Shown piece by piece: positions 1 through 12,880 of a stretch of DNA of 64,000 nucleotides (the first letter of the stretch is position 1; every line of letters begins with the position of its first letter). Location: positions 558,001-622,000 of the forward strand of contig JAMXBD010000693.1 of NCBI GenBank assembly GCA_024138025.1. Reading direction: 5' to 3'. The notes beneath the pieces are model-generated. The model saw only the letters and a program-made list of their open reading frames with translations. It searched no databases and was not told the DNA's origin. Origin of the DNA: Combretum micranthum (lineage: Eukaryota; Streptophyta; Magnoliopsida; Myrtales; Combretaceae). A program made the translations under genes and the position numbers.

Positions 1-2557
1 AGTGGTGTTATTTTTATCAAACAAAGTCATTAAGGGACGAAAAAGACAAGAATAGCCCGTTTTGTTCGTATAAATCTGGCAGCAGTAATCTAAATTTTGT
101 TTTTGCAATATCTAATTAGTTTCTTATCCGTTTTTGACAAATAAATAGTCAATTTAATAGGATTTTTCGTGTCCTTTCCATTGGTGGGGTCTTTTTTGGC
201 TTAAACTAAACACATCAATACAGTTATTCCATCTTCCTAGGGATATATATGAGTAATCTAAATTTCAACGTAGCTTTGTTGTAATTTAAGTGTCGTTTTG
301 GTTTTTTCCTTTAAGACTTGAATTTCTATACTTAAAAATCTTTAAGATATTGTATTTGTATCCTAAATAACTATGTATCATCAATGCAACATTTGTTCAA
401 CTATATAATTTAAAACCATCATCTAATCCTCTTATCTATTTCTTTAGCTCACTTATAATTTGCAAAATTTATTAGTATGTATAATTTTTATGAATTTTTC
501 ATAATATTTTTCTTGTAATGTAGAACTCCTAATCATGCTTTTAAAGTTTGTTTTATCAAGTTTTATGTTCATATAAGGTCTTAGAAGCATTAGACATGCA
601 TTTAGACTAGATTAGATGAAGTTTGAGTCTTGTTTTGTCCACTTTATTCCTAAATCCGAATTTACTATTACTATCCTTATAAGTTATTGTCTTTCTTTGT
701 CAACAATATCTAATCATTTCTAATACATCAACAATCCATTTACTTAGATTCATCAATAAATTAACAACTTCTTCGAATCGCATAACTTTCTTTCAATATT
801 CAACAATTCATCCTAAAGTCTATACACAAGTATAACAAAGATAGGTTGATAGTTTAGAACTTACTTGGCTTGGAATAGTAAAAGGATTTTCATCTCCCTT
901 TCTAAGCAAGAATCAAACCTAGATCAAAGGTTAGATGATGAGTTTCTAACTAAACAACATTAACTATATTGGGAGCTTACTAATGCAATCCAATATTCTT
1001 ACCTTGTCAAGCTAGTTTCCTCCTCTTGAACTTTAGGATAACTAAGACTTTTGATTTGGTTTTGGATGTTGTTGGAGAGGAAAATTGATGTTCTTGATGG
1101 GCTTAGTGTGTAGGTAGGATATGGAAGTAAGCTAGGGGTTTATGGTTGATCATATAAGGGTTTCTAAGCTTTTTAAGTTGAAGGTTGCAATGGAAAAAGA
1201 AAAGGAAAAGGGTTGGACGCACTTCTTTTTGGAGCTATGTTTTTGGGAGGATTTTGTGAGAGTTATGAGCTCAAATTGTAACTAACTTAAGCTTATATAC
1301 ATATACTAAGACTAGGCTAAGTTTTAGAGGCTAAGGAAAGGGTTTTGGGCTTGAAAAAGGCTCACAATTGCAGCTGGAAATTCCATACGATTTTGGTGTA
1401 TTTGGTTTGCAAAGTTGGACTTTGTTTTGACAGATTTGTGGCTATCTTTGAGGGTCTTAATTGTTTTTTTGGTAGCTAATTAATGCCATTTATGTGTAAA
1501 ACTAGGAGCTTAAATTGTGTAAAAATCGGGTCAAAATCTGTTGAAGTTTGAAGTTTGAAATTTTGAAATTTCTGAAACATTTCCTCTTGATTTTTAGGCG
1601 GATTTTGGATCCGATTTTCTCATTAATTATTGGTGTGTGAAGTTTCCATTTAAAGGCTCTCTATTGGTGTTTAATTGGTCAAAATGTCATCTCATTGAAG
1701 CCTAGGAATATTGCAAAAATCAGAGCTCAACTTGGGTATGTGTGCTGCTGTGTTTGTTGAATTTTTCCTCTGTTGTAGCTGTTAATATCCGATTTTTGCA
1801 AAGATATTTGAAGTGGTTGTGGTTGTTTATCTAAACTAAAATTCTCCTCATTTATTGTTGATTACATGTGGAGTGTTGTGGTTGGATTGTGGGTCAATTT
1901 CGTTTGAAGTTTGGGGCTCAAATTTGGATCAAAGTTAGACAAGAAATTTCAGAACTCTGCAGCAGGGGAGTCATTTTGCTGCTGTATGACGAATTTCCAT
2001 CTACATTTGCAGTTGTTTTCCTCTTCCATTTGGTCTGTAATTCTTGTTAATTAAATGTGGGTTATAGGTGTAGCTTTTTGGTTGGTTAGGGTGTCATTTT
2101 CAAGTTGAATTTTGGTGTAAAAATCGGAACAAAGTTGGGTAGAATTCAGCTGGTTACAATCGAGACCCCTGCTGCTGCTGCTGCTCTGTTTCCTAAGGTG
2201 CTCTGTTTCAGCTCCTCTGTTGTGCATGTTTGTGGTGAATGCTGCTTGTCTGTGCGTGTGGAGTGCAACGGGTTAAGCATGAGACGAAGGCTGCTGCTGC
2301 TCGGTCGACTCCTGCCGCTGACGTTGATGCTGCGCGTGAACTGCAGCGGCCCTCAATTCCAGCGTCCGTGAATTTCATTCTCTACGCGTGGGAGGTCCTC
2401 TGTTCGTCTGCTACCATGCATGGAAATGAAGACTGCTTGCACGTGGAGTGAGCTTCATCTTGCTCGGGGGATCTAGCAACGCGCGTGAAGGAATTCTCCT
2501 CTGCAGTTCCTCACCCAATTCTTCGTGCAGCGGTTTGGAAAAATCCAACTTTCTCTC

Positions 2558-2592
<35 letters not shown>

Positions 2593-3779
2593 AATAATTA
2601 TTAACTAAAATATTTTTGCTAATAATAAATTATTTGCGTATAACTATACTCGTTATATTTACATTTTATCGAGATAAAATTATCTAAGTTACCACAAAAC
2701 TTTAAATTATTTATATTTTCAAGTTTTTAGTTAAAACTTCACACGATTAATTATTTTTTAGTATTTTTAACTTACGTGATTAAATTTTCAAGTTCGATGA
2801 ATTAAGTTAGGAACCAAGTCCTAATAAATTTAGAATTTCCTAACAATTATAACAATGGGTTTGAAATTTTCTTTTTAGATCTAATTTGATAATTATTGTT
2901 CAGTATTAGTGTCTATTATGTATTTATAATCTTAGTATTTCCTCTTTAAATTATTGTTTTATACCGATAAGCTCTATTAGTAAACTGTATCTTATCGGTT
3001 TTGAATTTTAGAGATACTTCTAATTATATCTCGAATTATTAGTTTAAGGTACAAAATCTCGTTTTTGGTATCTATTAAAGCCAAGGAAATTTTTATTTGG
3101 GTTTTTCAAGCTACGAAAGTGTTTATTATATCTCATAGGTCTTATTTTAAGATTTTGTTGAATTGTATATTTTGGTATTAGTTTCACATTTATCAATTTA
3201 TTCATTTGCTAGTTATGAAAATTATTAAAGGTTACATTGACAATTCGGGATTCTAATTTCTAAAAGCTTAAAACCTTTTTAATTAGAATATTAGTGTAAT
3301 TTGAATATTCATTTAAGATCTAGATTCTTAGATATTGATCTATTTTACCAAATATTATATTTTACTGTATAGAATCTATTTATACTAATTTGTTATTAGT
3401 AACCTATTTTTATGTAGGGCTACTTCAATATTGTTAATAGATAGCTTGAACACTATTATTTCATTATTTAACAAGCATAGGATTTATTTTCTAAGTATTG
3501 AACTTAAGGAAAAAGAATTCAGTAACTTTATATTAACGAATGCTTTATCATCGTTTTATATTATTTGATATCATAGAAGTTAAGTTTGTATTTTCAAAAT
3601 TTTTGTTAGTACCGATTTTAATCTTTCTAATTATAATCAAATTCATTTATACTTTAACATTTTTAAATCGAGAAAAATTTGGAGTGATTTTTACTACTTG
3701 TTCCAATTATTCTAAATAATCAAATATTACATTTTTAGTATTTGTTAAAATCATGTTACGTAAAATTTGAGGGATTACA
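1..3779 (-). mobile_element. Very long LTR, partial (cut by window start)
   Basis: The right end reads GAGGGATTACA, like the ends of the complete solo LTRs at 14512 (CCGGGTTTACA) and 35187 (TAGGGATTACA). An internal block at about 3020-3115 (containing AAATCTCGTTTTTGGTATCT) recurs in the LTRs at 14285-14375 and 34960-35045 and, reversed, at 43905-43995. The LTR sense is therefore minus, with its 5' tip at 3779; the other tip lies outside the window. A TATA-like stretch on the minus strand sits near 1292-1305. At 2150-2540 is a distinctly GC-richer patch with CTG runs (2169-2186). No protein domain is recognisable; the short ORFs at 1868-2451 lie in this non-coding LTR. The target duplication cannot be tested. 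Confidence 0.72.
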
Positions 3780-5121
3780 CATTTGAGTGACAAATTCCAT
3801 GATTTGGATCTCATCATCTCCCCTAACATGATTCCCACCAAGATTGTGGTACCTTTGGTAAAGCTAAGAGTTCGTTCTAACAAATTGGACCTGCGTGTAT
3901 CTACATGTGTAGGAGATAACGTAGACTATCTCATTTTCATGAGGATATACTTGGTGTATGTATCGTTGAGTAAAGATTTAAACTGAAATTTTTCTTTTCC
4001 TTATCTTAAAACGTATCAAGTTAAGGCCCACCTAATATGGAACTCAATAAAATTAAGAAAAATTTGGTTAAATTTTGTGGAAAATCACTTGAAAATTTAC
4101 TCAATCCATCACCAACTTAAGTTGGAAAAATGAGGGGAAATTAAGTGAGTCAATGTTAATTCCATATCAATTCATGAATATTTAAAAGTTGTTTAAAAAA
4201 TTTAAACTAGAAAATTTGTGGGCTCTGACTATCCTATTATACCTAAGGATTACCAAGGCCTTTTAAAGATTTAATGGAACTTATTCAAAATATCAATCTT
4301 ATTATACATAAAATACACTAAAGTTAACAAAAGAGAAGGGAAAAAATAAATAATAAATACCTAGAGAAGTTAAAATCCTAAAATATTCACAAAAATAATT
4401 GAATTTATTAAAAATTGTATCAATAAAAAAAGTTTTAAAAATATAAATTTACAAAAATAGGGAAATATGCTAAAATGTGAAAAGTGGGGATATTTTTTTT
4501 TTTTTTTTTTTGCATTTTTTAAGGTTTTCACATAGGTGCCTAGTTATATTCACTATTTAAAATCAAACCAATTGTAGTACATGTTTAAATTTATAAAACT
4601 TTAGTGTGTGGGTCACATTTATCTAAAAAAAAAAAAAGCTAAGCTTATGTGATTGATCAAATTAATATTTATTTAGTCAAAATCCTAAAAACCTTAATTT
4701 TACAAGTCCAATTTTAACAAATCTAAATATCATTCCTAATTAAAAAAACCTTTTAATTTGTTTTTGGTAAGAACCAACTAAGTGACAAATTGTTTTCATG
4801 CAACATATAACCTTAATGTGCTAAATATACAAACTTAATATAACTTTGTGAAAACTAAGTGAAAATCGTGAAAGTTTTATAAAACTTCAGACTTCATAAG
4901 ACTTTGATAAAAACTATATTTTTATGTAAAACTTGCACTAAATATGCCCAAAGTATGAAAAATGCAATTTCGATAAAAAGAATGAATTTTTGTGGAAAAC
5001 ATGCAAAATTTTTAGAAAAACTTAACTTAATGTCAAATATGAAAATTTTGAAAAAGGGTCATTTTATGCGAAAGTCACCACTTGTGATACAATCAACATG
5101 TAAATCTCATGAATTTTTAAT
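3780..5121. other. AT-rich intergenic DNA, nothing recognised
   Basis: No coding similarity, no LTR termini and no clear repeat structure was seen. It contains a T-run (about 4493-4511) and an A-run (about 4626-4638). Confidence 0.5.
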
Positions 5122-5433
5122 TGGTAAATTACACTAAAAGGTATCAACATTTGTAGGTAAATTTATTTAAGATATCAACATTTCGAATAGTTAAAAGGAA
5201 AAATAAACGCTTTGCAAAGTGAATAGAATGAGGTATCAACTTTCACACATTTGAGGCATCAATATTTAGATTAGTTTTCAATAAACTTTTCTTAATATTC
5301 CTCGACGTTCAATTATGCATACCCTATTTGACTCACTTTGAGAAGCATTAACTCCCCTTTTTAATCACTTAAAATGTTAAACCTTAAATGAATTTACCTC
5401 ATAACATTGATACCTTTTTATTATAATTTACCC
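5122..5433. mobile_element. MITE with long terminal inverted repeats (Mutator-like)
   Basis: The left end GGTAAATTACACTAAAAGG is mirrored by the right end, whose reverse complement reads GGGTAAATTATAATAAAAAG followed by GTATCAA in both arms. The inverted similarity extends over about 37 bp. The element is about 310 bp with no coding capacity. Flanks ATTTTTAAT (left) and AATTTTAAA (right) match at 7 of 9 positions, consistent with the 9-bp duplication of Mutator-type elements. The superfamily call is inferred from the TIR and duplication length. Confidence 0.68.
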
Positions 5434-8400
5434 AATTTTAAATTGCTGCCAAGTTTCATGAAATTTGACAATCATCACGAAAGCATAGCTAACAAATCAA
5501 ATAACATGATATAATAAATCTAATTGCGTAATTGCAGTCACCAACACAAAATTTTATTCTTCAAAATTAACATTTGACAGTGATTTTTTGAATTTAATCA
5601 TGAAATCACAATTTCCATACTACCAATGCAAAATAATTAAATTAAAAAAAAAGAACAAAGACATATGAAAAATATGTTGGAAAAAAATTGTTAATTGTCT
5701 AAGTATTCTGATTTTTCTTTAAAATCATGTCATGCATTAACTAACTAAGCAGCCCATATGAAATAAAAATAAAAGAAAAATAAAGAATAAAAGAAACCCA
5801 CTAAATCAAACTAGACAAAATCTATAAGCAAAGGGCATAAGTTAAGTCAATATGCCTTAACTTATTAAATAGGCTTAGGTTAGTCTATGAGTAGGTAGAA
5901 TAATAAATTTGAGAGTTTGTATCACTTTTCTTTGAAGCAAACTAGATTTGGTTTCAAACCCAATCAAAAGAAGGCGCCTTTATGTAGTGTAGGATCCTTA
6001 ACTAGTCGGTGTGGCTCAGTCACCTAAAAGAAAGCTAAAGCTACTTGTTTTATCTAGCAAGGAAGAGACGAAAATGGGGACTAAAGATATATATTATTCA
6101 GGTCTAAAAGTTTTCAAATATTATGAGGGTTCTAACCTAATCAATGAACATCCCTACTGAATGATACTAAGCCTTGTGCACTCGTTGCTAGGGTTAGGTA
6201 GATGTCTCATTTATTCATTCATCGACAACGAGTATAGAGACTTGTATGCCTTTACACTTTTGACCGAGTTAGAGTGTTGAGCTCCTCATGATTACATCTA
6301 GGGATTGGTGTCTTGTTTGTCTTTTGTTAAACAAAGTTATATTTAATTCTATGATAAACAACAAACAAGAGTTAGAGAAGTTAGCTTCATGATATAGTCA
6401 CCAAGTTAATCAATATAGAATTGTTGTATAGGTGGACGGTTGAAGGGGTGCTATTGTGCAAGCAAGATGACTAGATATAACCGCATATGTCAACTTAATC
6501 GAACTAGTGCCACTAGGTAATTTGGCAAGCTGCAATGTTACTAGCTAAATCAATGTCTAATTAGTTTGGTGTAGCTAAGTAGGTTAGCGAGTTGCATGTT
6601 GAATGTGGCAATGTATTTTACATAGAGATTACCTCATTCGATTGCATAAAGGATAAGTGCTTGCTAAGAGCTTTTTTTCAAGGATAAATATTCTACTTCC
6701 TCCCTTTTCATAGGGTTTTCTTGAAGATGGAAAATCCACAAAGAAGTTGGTTTATAGTATAAGCACTTTGCTTGTTACTATAAATCATTGTTTCAATCGG
6801 GGTTCTAAAAAATAGAGTGCTAGAGAATGACAAACTTATGCTCGATTGTTAAGTTCCTTTGCAGTTGTCAACTACTAGCATAGGTGCATGCCTTAAGACT
6901 GTTTGATGAAGAAGACCATGCCTGTTTTGTGCTACAGCTCTTCCTTGGATGGTATCACATGATAGCCACGTGTTACTTATTGAGGAGTCGACCTTAGCTT
7001 TTTGTGATGTGGCTGAAGTTGCTTGTTTGAAAAGGTATTATGAAGTGGTTGATGACTATAATTGATTTTTTCGAAATCCTAGGAATTGCAACCCAATGGT
7101 CGTTTTGGTTGTTAGTCATCGTAAGAGGGACATCCATCGAATTGTCAAACCAGTTAGACATCATATTCCATTGTACCAATTCATCTTCCATGTATTTGTG
7201 TGGTATGAAGGTAATTTTAGGATCTATAGCTATTTGCCTTCTTGCATACTTGCTTACTACTGTGTTAGGCACTTTGACTTTTGCTATGCGAGGTGCAACT
7301 TTTGCTTCGAGAGTTGCATTTCCTTTAAACGGTCGAGCTCTTCACGACATACGATGGTTTTAGGTCAACACTTTTAGCTTGTTTCCAAAGGTTGGTTGTC
7401 ATTCTCAAGGTAATCGATGTTGTAGGCTATTCCTTAATAGATATAATTTGTGGGTAGACTCATCTACTTGCCTGTTGTAGCCACCTTGTTGTATTAGCTA
7501 ATCATGGGTTAGCCATGGTGGTGGTTTAATTACTACTTGGGTTGAGACTTCCATTGTATAAGTTGATTTTGTAACTGATCCTGTATGGTTTATTGTTCAT
7601 ACATCATCTTAATCTAATCATAATTACAATTTAAACATCAAAACTATACAACCTATAACATCACACAATCAAGTTGCCAATCCCACTCAATAGGATTCAT
7701 AAGTTCACATAAACATATTTAAACTTTATAGACCATCTATTATTATTCTTTATCATCAAGTATACATTATAACCACTTGATTAAGCTCATTCTATAGTAT
7801 TTTTAAAATATAGCATAATTCAATTTCATCGATCCAAACCCTTGCAAAATCCATTTAAGCATATATTAGCTCAAATCATCACCCAATGAAATCCTATCCC
7901 TGAATTCACTTATAATATGATATGTAACTCCATAAATCAATTCTTTAGACATTAAACAAAATTTAAACATGCATTTCCAGCTCAAGAATAGACCACTCAC
8001 CATACTAATGTCCAATAAGCCATCCATGAATCTCAAACAACAACGTAATTCAACTTCTAACAATTAAACTAGCTAAAGCAAATTTAAATCCTTACCAAAC
8101 TTGTAGAAGTCCACTTTGAACCTTTCCTCAAGTTTATTTCTAACTGTAAGGATGAACGAAAGTAATTTGCTTCAAATCTGAACCTAAAATGACATATCTA
8201 ATATGCTAAATAAGTGCTCAATCTAACATGACACACTAATTACTTACCTTCTCCTCCATAATCTGAATTCGGCATTTTTAAACTCCTCTTGAACTTGCTA
8301 ATTCTTCTTCATTTTATAGTGAAAAGAAAAAGAAAATATTAATTTAGTTAATCCATGAGTCAATTAAGTGATTAGATCTTACATCGTTGGGGTTTAGAAT

Positions 8401-8512
8401 TTTAGTGGATTTACTTTAAGAACCCATTTGAGAGTGTCTAAAGAGAGATTTTACAAAGAGAAATAACAATAATATAAGAAAGGAGGGATGGAGGCTAGCA
8501 CCAATCATTAAT
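5434..8512. other. AT-rich intergenic DNA with no supported gene
   Basis: This is slightly less AT-biased between about 5900 and 7560, with several overlapping short ORFs near 7000-7380 and no convincing domain. From about 7620 to 8500 the texture (Thr/Asn-type codons, C-rich on the plus strand) resembles the leader portion of a minus-sense LTR, but no termini were found. Confidence 0.4.
6994..7272 (-). pseudogene. Possible Ulp1-like (C48) protease remnant, very weak
   Basis: A 92-residue minus-strand ORF has a pattern loosely like the Ulp1 cysteine-protease domain carried by some plant Mutator and CACTA transposons: a Trp-rich stretch (WNMMSNWF, about residues 35-42), then DVPLT, then NDHWVAI. 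There the His would be the catalytic histidine preceding Trp, followed by a hydrophobic strand IIVIN. The catalytic Asp position of the family would be Asn here, and no Cys motif was found downstream. Overlapping ORFs of similar length exist on the other strand, so this may be chance. Confidence 0.15.
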
Positions 8513-8810
8513 GGCCTGTTCACTTCGTTGAATAGAATAAGAGGGAAATGGAATTCCAATTCAAAAGGAATGTAATAGAGTTGTAATGACTACTACAATG
8601 TTCATTTGATCTAAAAAATAAAATAAGTAATTATTATAGTAAAAAGATAGAATATCCATAATGCCTCCTATATTTATTATAGAGAGAGAATAATTACATA
8701 GGTGTTATTTTCAAGACAGGGATTTTTTTTCTTTCAAGTGAATACCATAATATTAACTTTATGTCGAACGAGGAATGAATGAATAACTATTCATGTGAAG
8801 TGAATAGATT
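8513..8810. mobile_element. MITE, about 300 bp, hAT-like ends
   Basis: The left end is GGCCTGTTCACTTCGTTGAA and the right end, reverse-complemented, is AATCTATTCACTTCACATGAATAG. The shared core TTCACTTC plus a displaced GAATAG gives imperfect terminal inverted repeats of about 20 bp. The interior is rich in GGAATG/CATTCC-type motifs, as in many plant hAT-related MITEs. No clear target duplication was seen. Confidence 0.5.
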
Positions 8811-8836
8811 GTAAGGGGCGGGGTTTTAGTGTGCCT

Positions 8837-8868
8837 CATGAGATTGTGATAAGTAACACGATCTCATG
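8837..8868. repeat. 12-bp-arm hairpin
   Basis: CATGAGATTGTG is followed after 8 nt by CACGATCTCATG, an inverted repeat with 11 of 12 paired positions. It lies 27 bp beyond the MITE and may be the remnant of another small inverted-repeat element. Confidence 0.6.
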
Positions 8869-9299
8869 GGCCCTATTTTACACAGATGCTCTAATTTGAC
8901 TAGTTTTTACGTCTTACTGATTTTTCTTGTAAAATATCTACGAAAATTTATTTTTAAACACTAATTTACCTTATATAAGTATTTTTAAACTATTTCTAAA
9001 ACTTTTAATATTTTGGTTCTCCATTAGGCATTAGATTGGAAATTTTGAGAAATTTAACCATTCCAGTCCTAAATTGATATAAATTGATTTTGATTGGCTT
9101 TAAATGCTTTTAATTACTTATGATTTGCCTGGATCATTTCGTACTAAAATTATGATTGATATAGGTTAGCACATTAGGAGAAAAGTTGTCAACCCTATGT
9201 TGATTGGAGTATCGATATCTATATTTCCAATGTAGGATAGTTTTTATAACAATTTATGGAATTTAGATTGACAAACTTAGATTTATGTCCTCATTCCTA

Positions 9300-10150
9300 G
9301 GATATTAAGTGTTTATGTTTGGTACTCTCACATCAAAAAGATTATTAACTAAAACTATGCTTATTACTTGCATATAATTACTATGTTAATATACTTATAT
9401 TGGCACAAATGTTATATAGCATACGTTTGCAACTATTGCAGTGTTACCCTACTGGGTAGTAGACTTTGCTTTCAAGTTTAAATGTAATGCATTGTGAAAC
9501 CCATAATGATTGTTTGGGATACAACTTGTAATTGGTTTAGAGTATGACAATAACTCACTAAGTATATTTGATTTTGAATCAAACTTAGTTTGATATTCTT
9601 GTATATATCATAACTTGCAATTTTTTTTTTCTTTTACAAACAATTTATGGTTCTATACATCCATAGATCCTCTTGGTGATCTATAATTATTTTCTTATTT
9701 GATATTTGTAGATCATTTGATATTTAAAGAACTTGTTCATTTATAGATTGTTGTGAATAGAAATCTAAGATGATCCTGCCACATATACAAATATACAATG
9801 AAGTTGTAGAATTTAAAAGGTTTTGTGACATGATAGTTGGGTAAGTTTTAGGGTAAGCATCAACTCATATGGGATAACTTGCAATTATAAGTTCTCGAAA
9901 TCTGTAGACATACGTTAAAGTGTAAGTGTAACCTCCTACCATACTTGGTTAATACTTATCTTCAACATAATACAAGTTTTAAGTTGTAGAACATCATGTA
10001 ATTTCTCAATATGTATAGGTAACTGTTACCCTGATGCTACAATATCGCTAATATTTAGTTAATTTGAAAATTAGAATGATAAGTCAACTATATTGATTTA
10101 ACTTATTATTTAAGCTAAAACCCAATTAAATACCCAAATTTATCACAATG
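9300..10150. repeat. Unclassified dispersed repeat, copy 1
   Basis: This is collinear with 22850-23349 and 26443-26850. Shared landmarks include ATAATGATTGTTTGGGATAC / ATAATGATTGTTCGGGATAC, a long T-tract followed by TATGGTTCTA, GTGATCTATAATT, CATGATAGTTG and TATTTAGTTAATTT. No coding domain was recognised. The copies are diverged and old. In this copy the two halves are contiguous, which defines the empty site for the LTR inserted in the other copy. Confidence 0.65.
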
Positions 10151-10904
10151 TTTAATTGAAAAGAATACCATGATTTATATTGATTGTATTTTTTATTATA
10201 GTTGCATTTTGTTTTAAAATTTGTTTTATTTATATTTATTCGAATTTATATTTAATAATGATGCTAAGTTACAATTTTATTGTCATAATCTAAACATTAA
10301 CGACTAATAATATATGTATAAATATATATTTCCAAAAAAAGACTAATAATAATCTTAAGTTAAGAAAATACAAAATACATAAAGAAAATTATAGGTCCAA
10401 AACCTCTAATTGACTCTCACTAAAAAGAATAATCCCTCCTTTCTTTTCTAGCCTGCTTCTATTCTCTTTTTTCACACTATTTGCACCTTTTACCCTATCT
10501 CTCTCTAAACCACCATAAAAACTTACTCAAGTTTAAATAAGTAAAGGCAACCATTTTCATCCATATTCACTCCCCTTGAACGTCCTCTCTTGCAAAGACC
10601 ACTCTTAGATCTACTCTTGCTAAACTACTAAGTCAAATTAGTTACCTTTTCTTTCTCCTTCCAATCATGAAACCACCAATGATCTTCCCACTAAACACGA
10701 ATTCACTTTAAAACTAAAATCAAGTCCCAGTATGCCAATTAAGGAAAAAAAATGGTGCCAATTCTATTTTTTAATATCTAAGGAGTACTATCTTGCTATT
10801 TATAATAGTTTTGAAGATGTTAACAATACTCCACTCGAAGTGGCTGCAAAAGTACAATAATGATGTGATGAAAAATGGTCTAGTCAATTTGCTGAATGTG
10901 AGTT
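10151..10904. other. Intergenic DNA, nothing recognised
   Basis: AT-rich with a pyrimidine-rich stretch at about 10430-10510. No termini, repeats or coding similarity were seen. The ORFs at 10771-11073 run into the adjacent LTR and are not supported. Confidence 0.45.
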
Positions 10905-12599
10905 TGTCACGCCCCAAGGGTACCCTAGTAGTAGTAAACAAGTCACACTTGAATACTATCACTAGATTACCTTCAGAGAATGAAAGTTTTTCAAAACAAC
11001 AGGATCTTTTTAGTTGCTTGATAAGAAATGATAAATACATGTAATAATTAAACTGATAAAAACTTCTATACAATATTACAGAACTAGTACAAACCCAGTA
11101 GTCTTCCTGTAGTTCACAACTGATACATTAGCATTAACTAAACTAATCTAAGAAAACATAACCATTATTCCCAAGGATAACCATAGACTTCTAGCTCCTA
11201 AGCTCTTACCGGAGCCATACTCCTGGAAGTGACTAACCATGGTCGTAAAGTAAACCTGAAAAGACTGTTGGAGTATGAGCGAAACCACAGCTCATTGAAT
11301 ATCCAGACATACCATACATCACATAAGTTATTAGCAAATCATGTAATGCAAACACTCAATCATATGCATAGATACAAGCTAGAATCCAAACAGGAAAAAG
11401 ATTTACACCCTCTTTTTAAGGGTTGAAGAACCATTACTCCATGACCCACCTACCCAGGAAAGACTAAGTTTACAGGAAAATCAACGATTTCTCGTTTTAG
11501 GGTTATCACTTTTAATATAATCGATTAAACTGACCATTTCCTGTATCCACCTTAGAAACTCCTTAAGTATTAATCATTCCAAAGTGATACTACGGGCGGC
11601 GTTCTTCGGTGCCACTTAGTTCCCGTAGAACCAACGGAACAAAGAAAACCTGGGAAGAACTAACACATTAGAACAACGAAGCATTAACAGAGAACCGAAA
11701 TATTAATACGTAGCAGGCAGACATCCCAATATATATGCAATAATGCAATTCGTGCAATGCATGATCAGATTATTTTGTTAAGTCAATAGTTCTTATTTAA
11801 TTTCATGGTGGTCATACATTACACACAATCATCATTATACTACTTCACAACATCAAATCATTGCATTATCGCTTTTGTAAGGATATTTTAACAATCATAC
11901 AATCAGATCACAACATACTTTCAACAAAACATTCATTTAATTATCTTTGCATTATATATTCAGCTACTTACAAGCACAAACAATACAATATGACTGAATT
12001 ACTCACCTGCTCATACTGACTCAATCGTAATAATCGGTTGGAAGATCTTCTAGTGTTCCACAGTCACCTATTAAGATGAATAAAGTATTCATCAATATAA
12101 TATAAATTATATAACTAAATTCCTATACGTGATTAGTATCCTAAACTTGATTTTTATCAAGCTTTGTAGTGACTAATACTAATTTTATGTTATCCTATAC
12201 CGAACCTATATAGAAAATCATATTTATTTATTATTACTTAGTGTCGTCGTGTTTCTCCTAATTTATCTCGTATAATTATTTTTTTATTTTTAGAAGTCAC
12301 ATTACTCAAAAATTTAGCTTATTTCAGTTTCCATTCTTACCTATTTTATCTATTTAGAACAATATTTGACTATCTATAACTTTTATTAACACTAAATTTT
12401 TTCCTTAATTCTAGGGATTTAAGATTATCAAATATTAATCAAAATATTTTAAATATTTGTATTTGCTTAACTATTTAATAAATTTTGTATTATCTATATA
12501 TAGTATATATTCAGTAAGCTCAATGCATATATATATATATATATATATATATTCTGTTTGTTTCAAAACTAGCTTTCGTTGAAGAAATATGGGTATACA

Positions 12600-12880
12600 T
12601 CGGCTCAAAGCCACCGGCTTTGAAACCCAGGTGCCAGTGTTGATTTGGTTTTGTATATTAGTTCATATCGGTTGCACTGGCTTTGAAAGTTATCGGCTTT
12701 CAACATACGCTAGTCCTACGCCGTCAGCGTAGATTCCCAGATAGCCGGTTTACATTCATTTTTACGTGAAAATAAATTTTACGTAGTTTCTGTTCAGTGT
12801 AAGCCGTCTCTACACTGTCGGCCTATCCATGTAAGCTGCCGGCGTTGAGCGACTACACTGCCGGCTTTTAGATAGTGTTA
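12600..12880. repeat. Cluster of GC-rich palindromic motifs inside the LTR
   Basis: Repeated GCCGGC-like units occur in an otherwise very AT-rich LTR: GCCACCGGCTTTGAAA, CTGGCTTTGAAAG, ATCGGCTTTCAAC, TACGCCGTCAGCGTAG, GCTGCCGGCGTTGAGC and CTACACTGCCGGCTTTTAG. One unit, CGTAGATTCCCAGATAGCCG, nearly matches CGTAGAATCCCCAGATGCCG in the LTR at 54151-56964. Confidence 0.7.
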
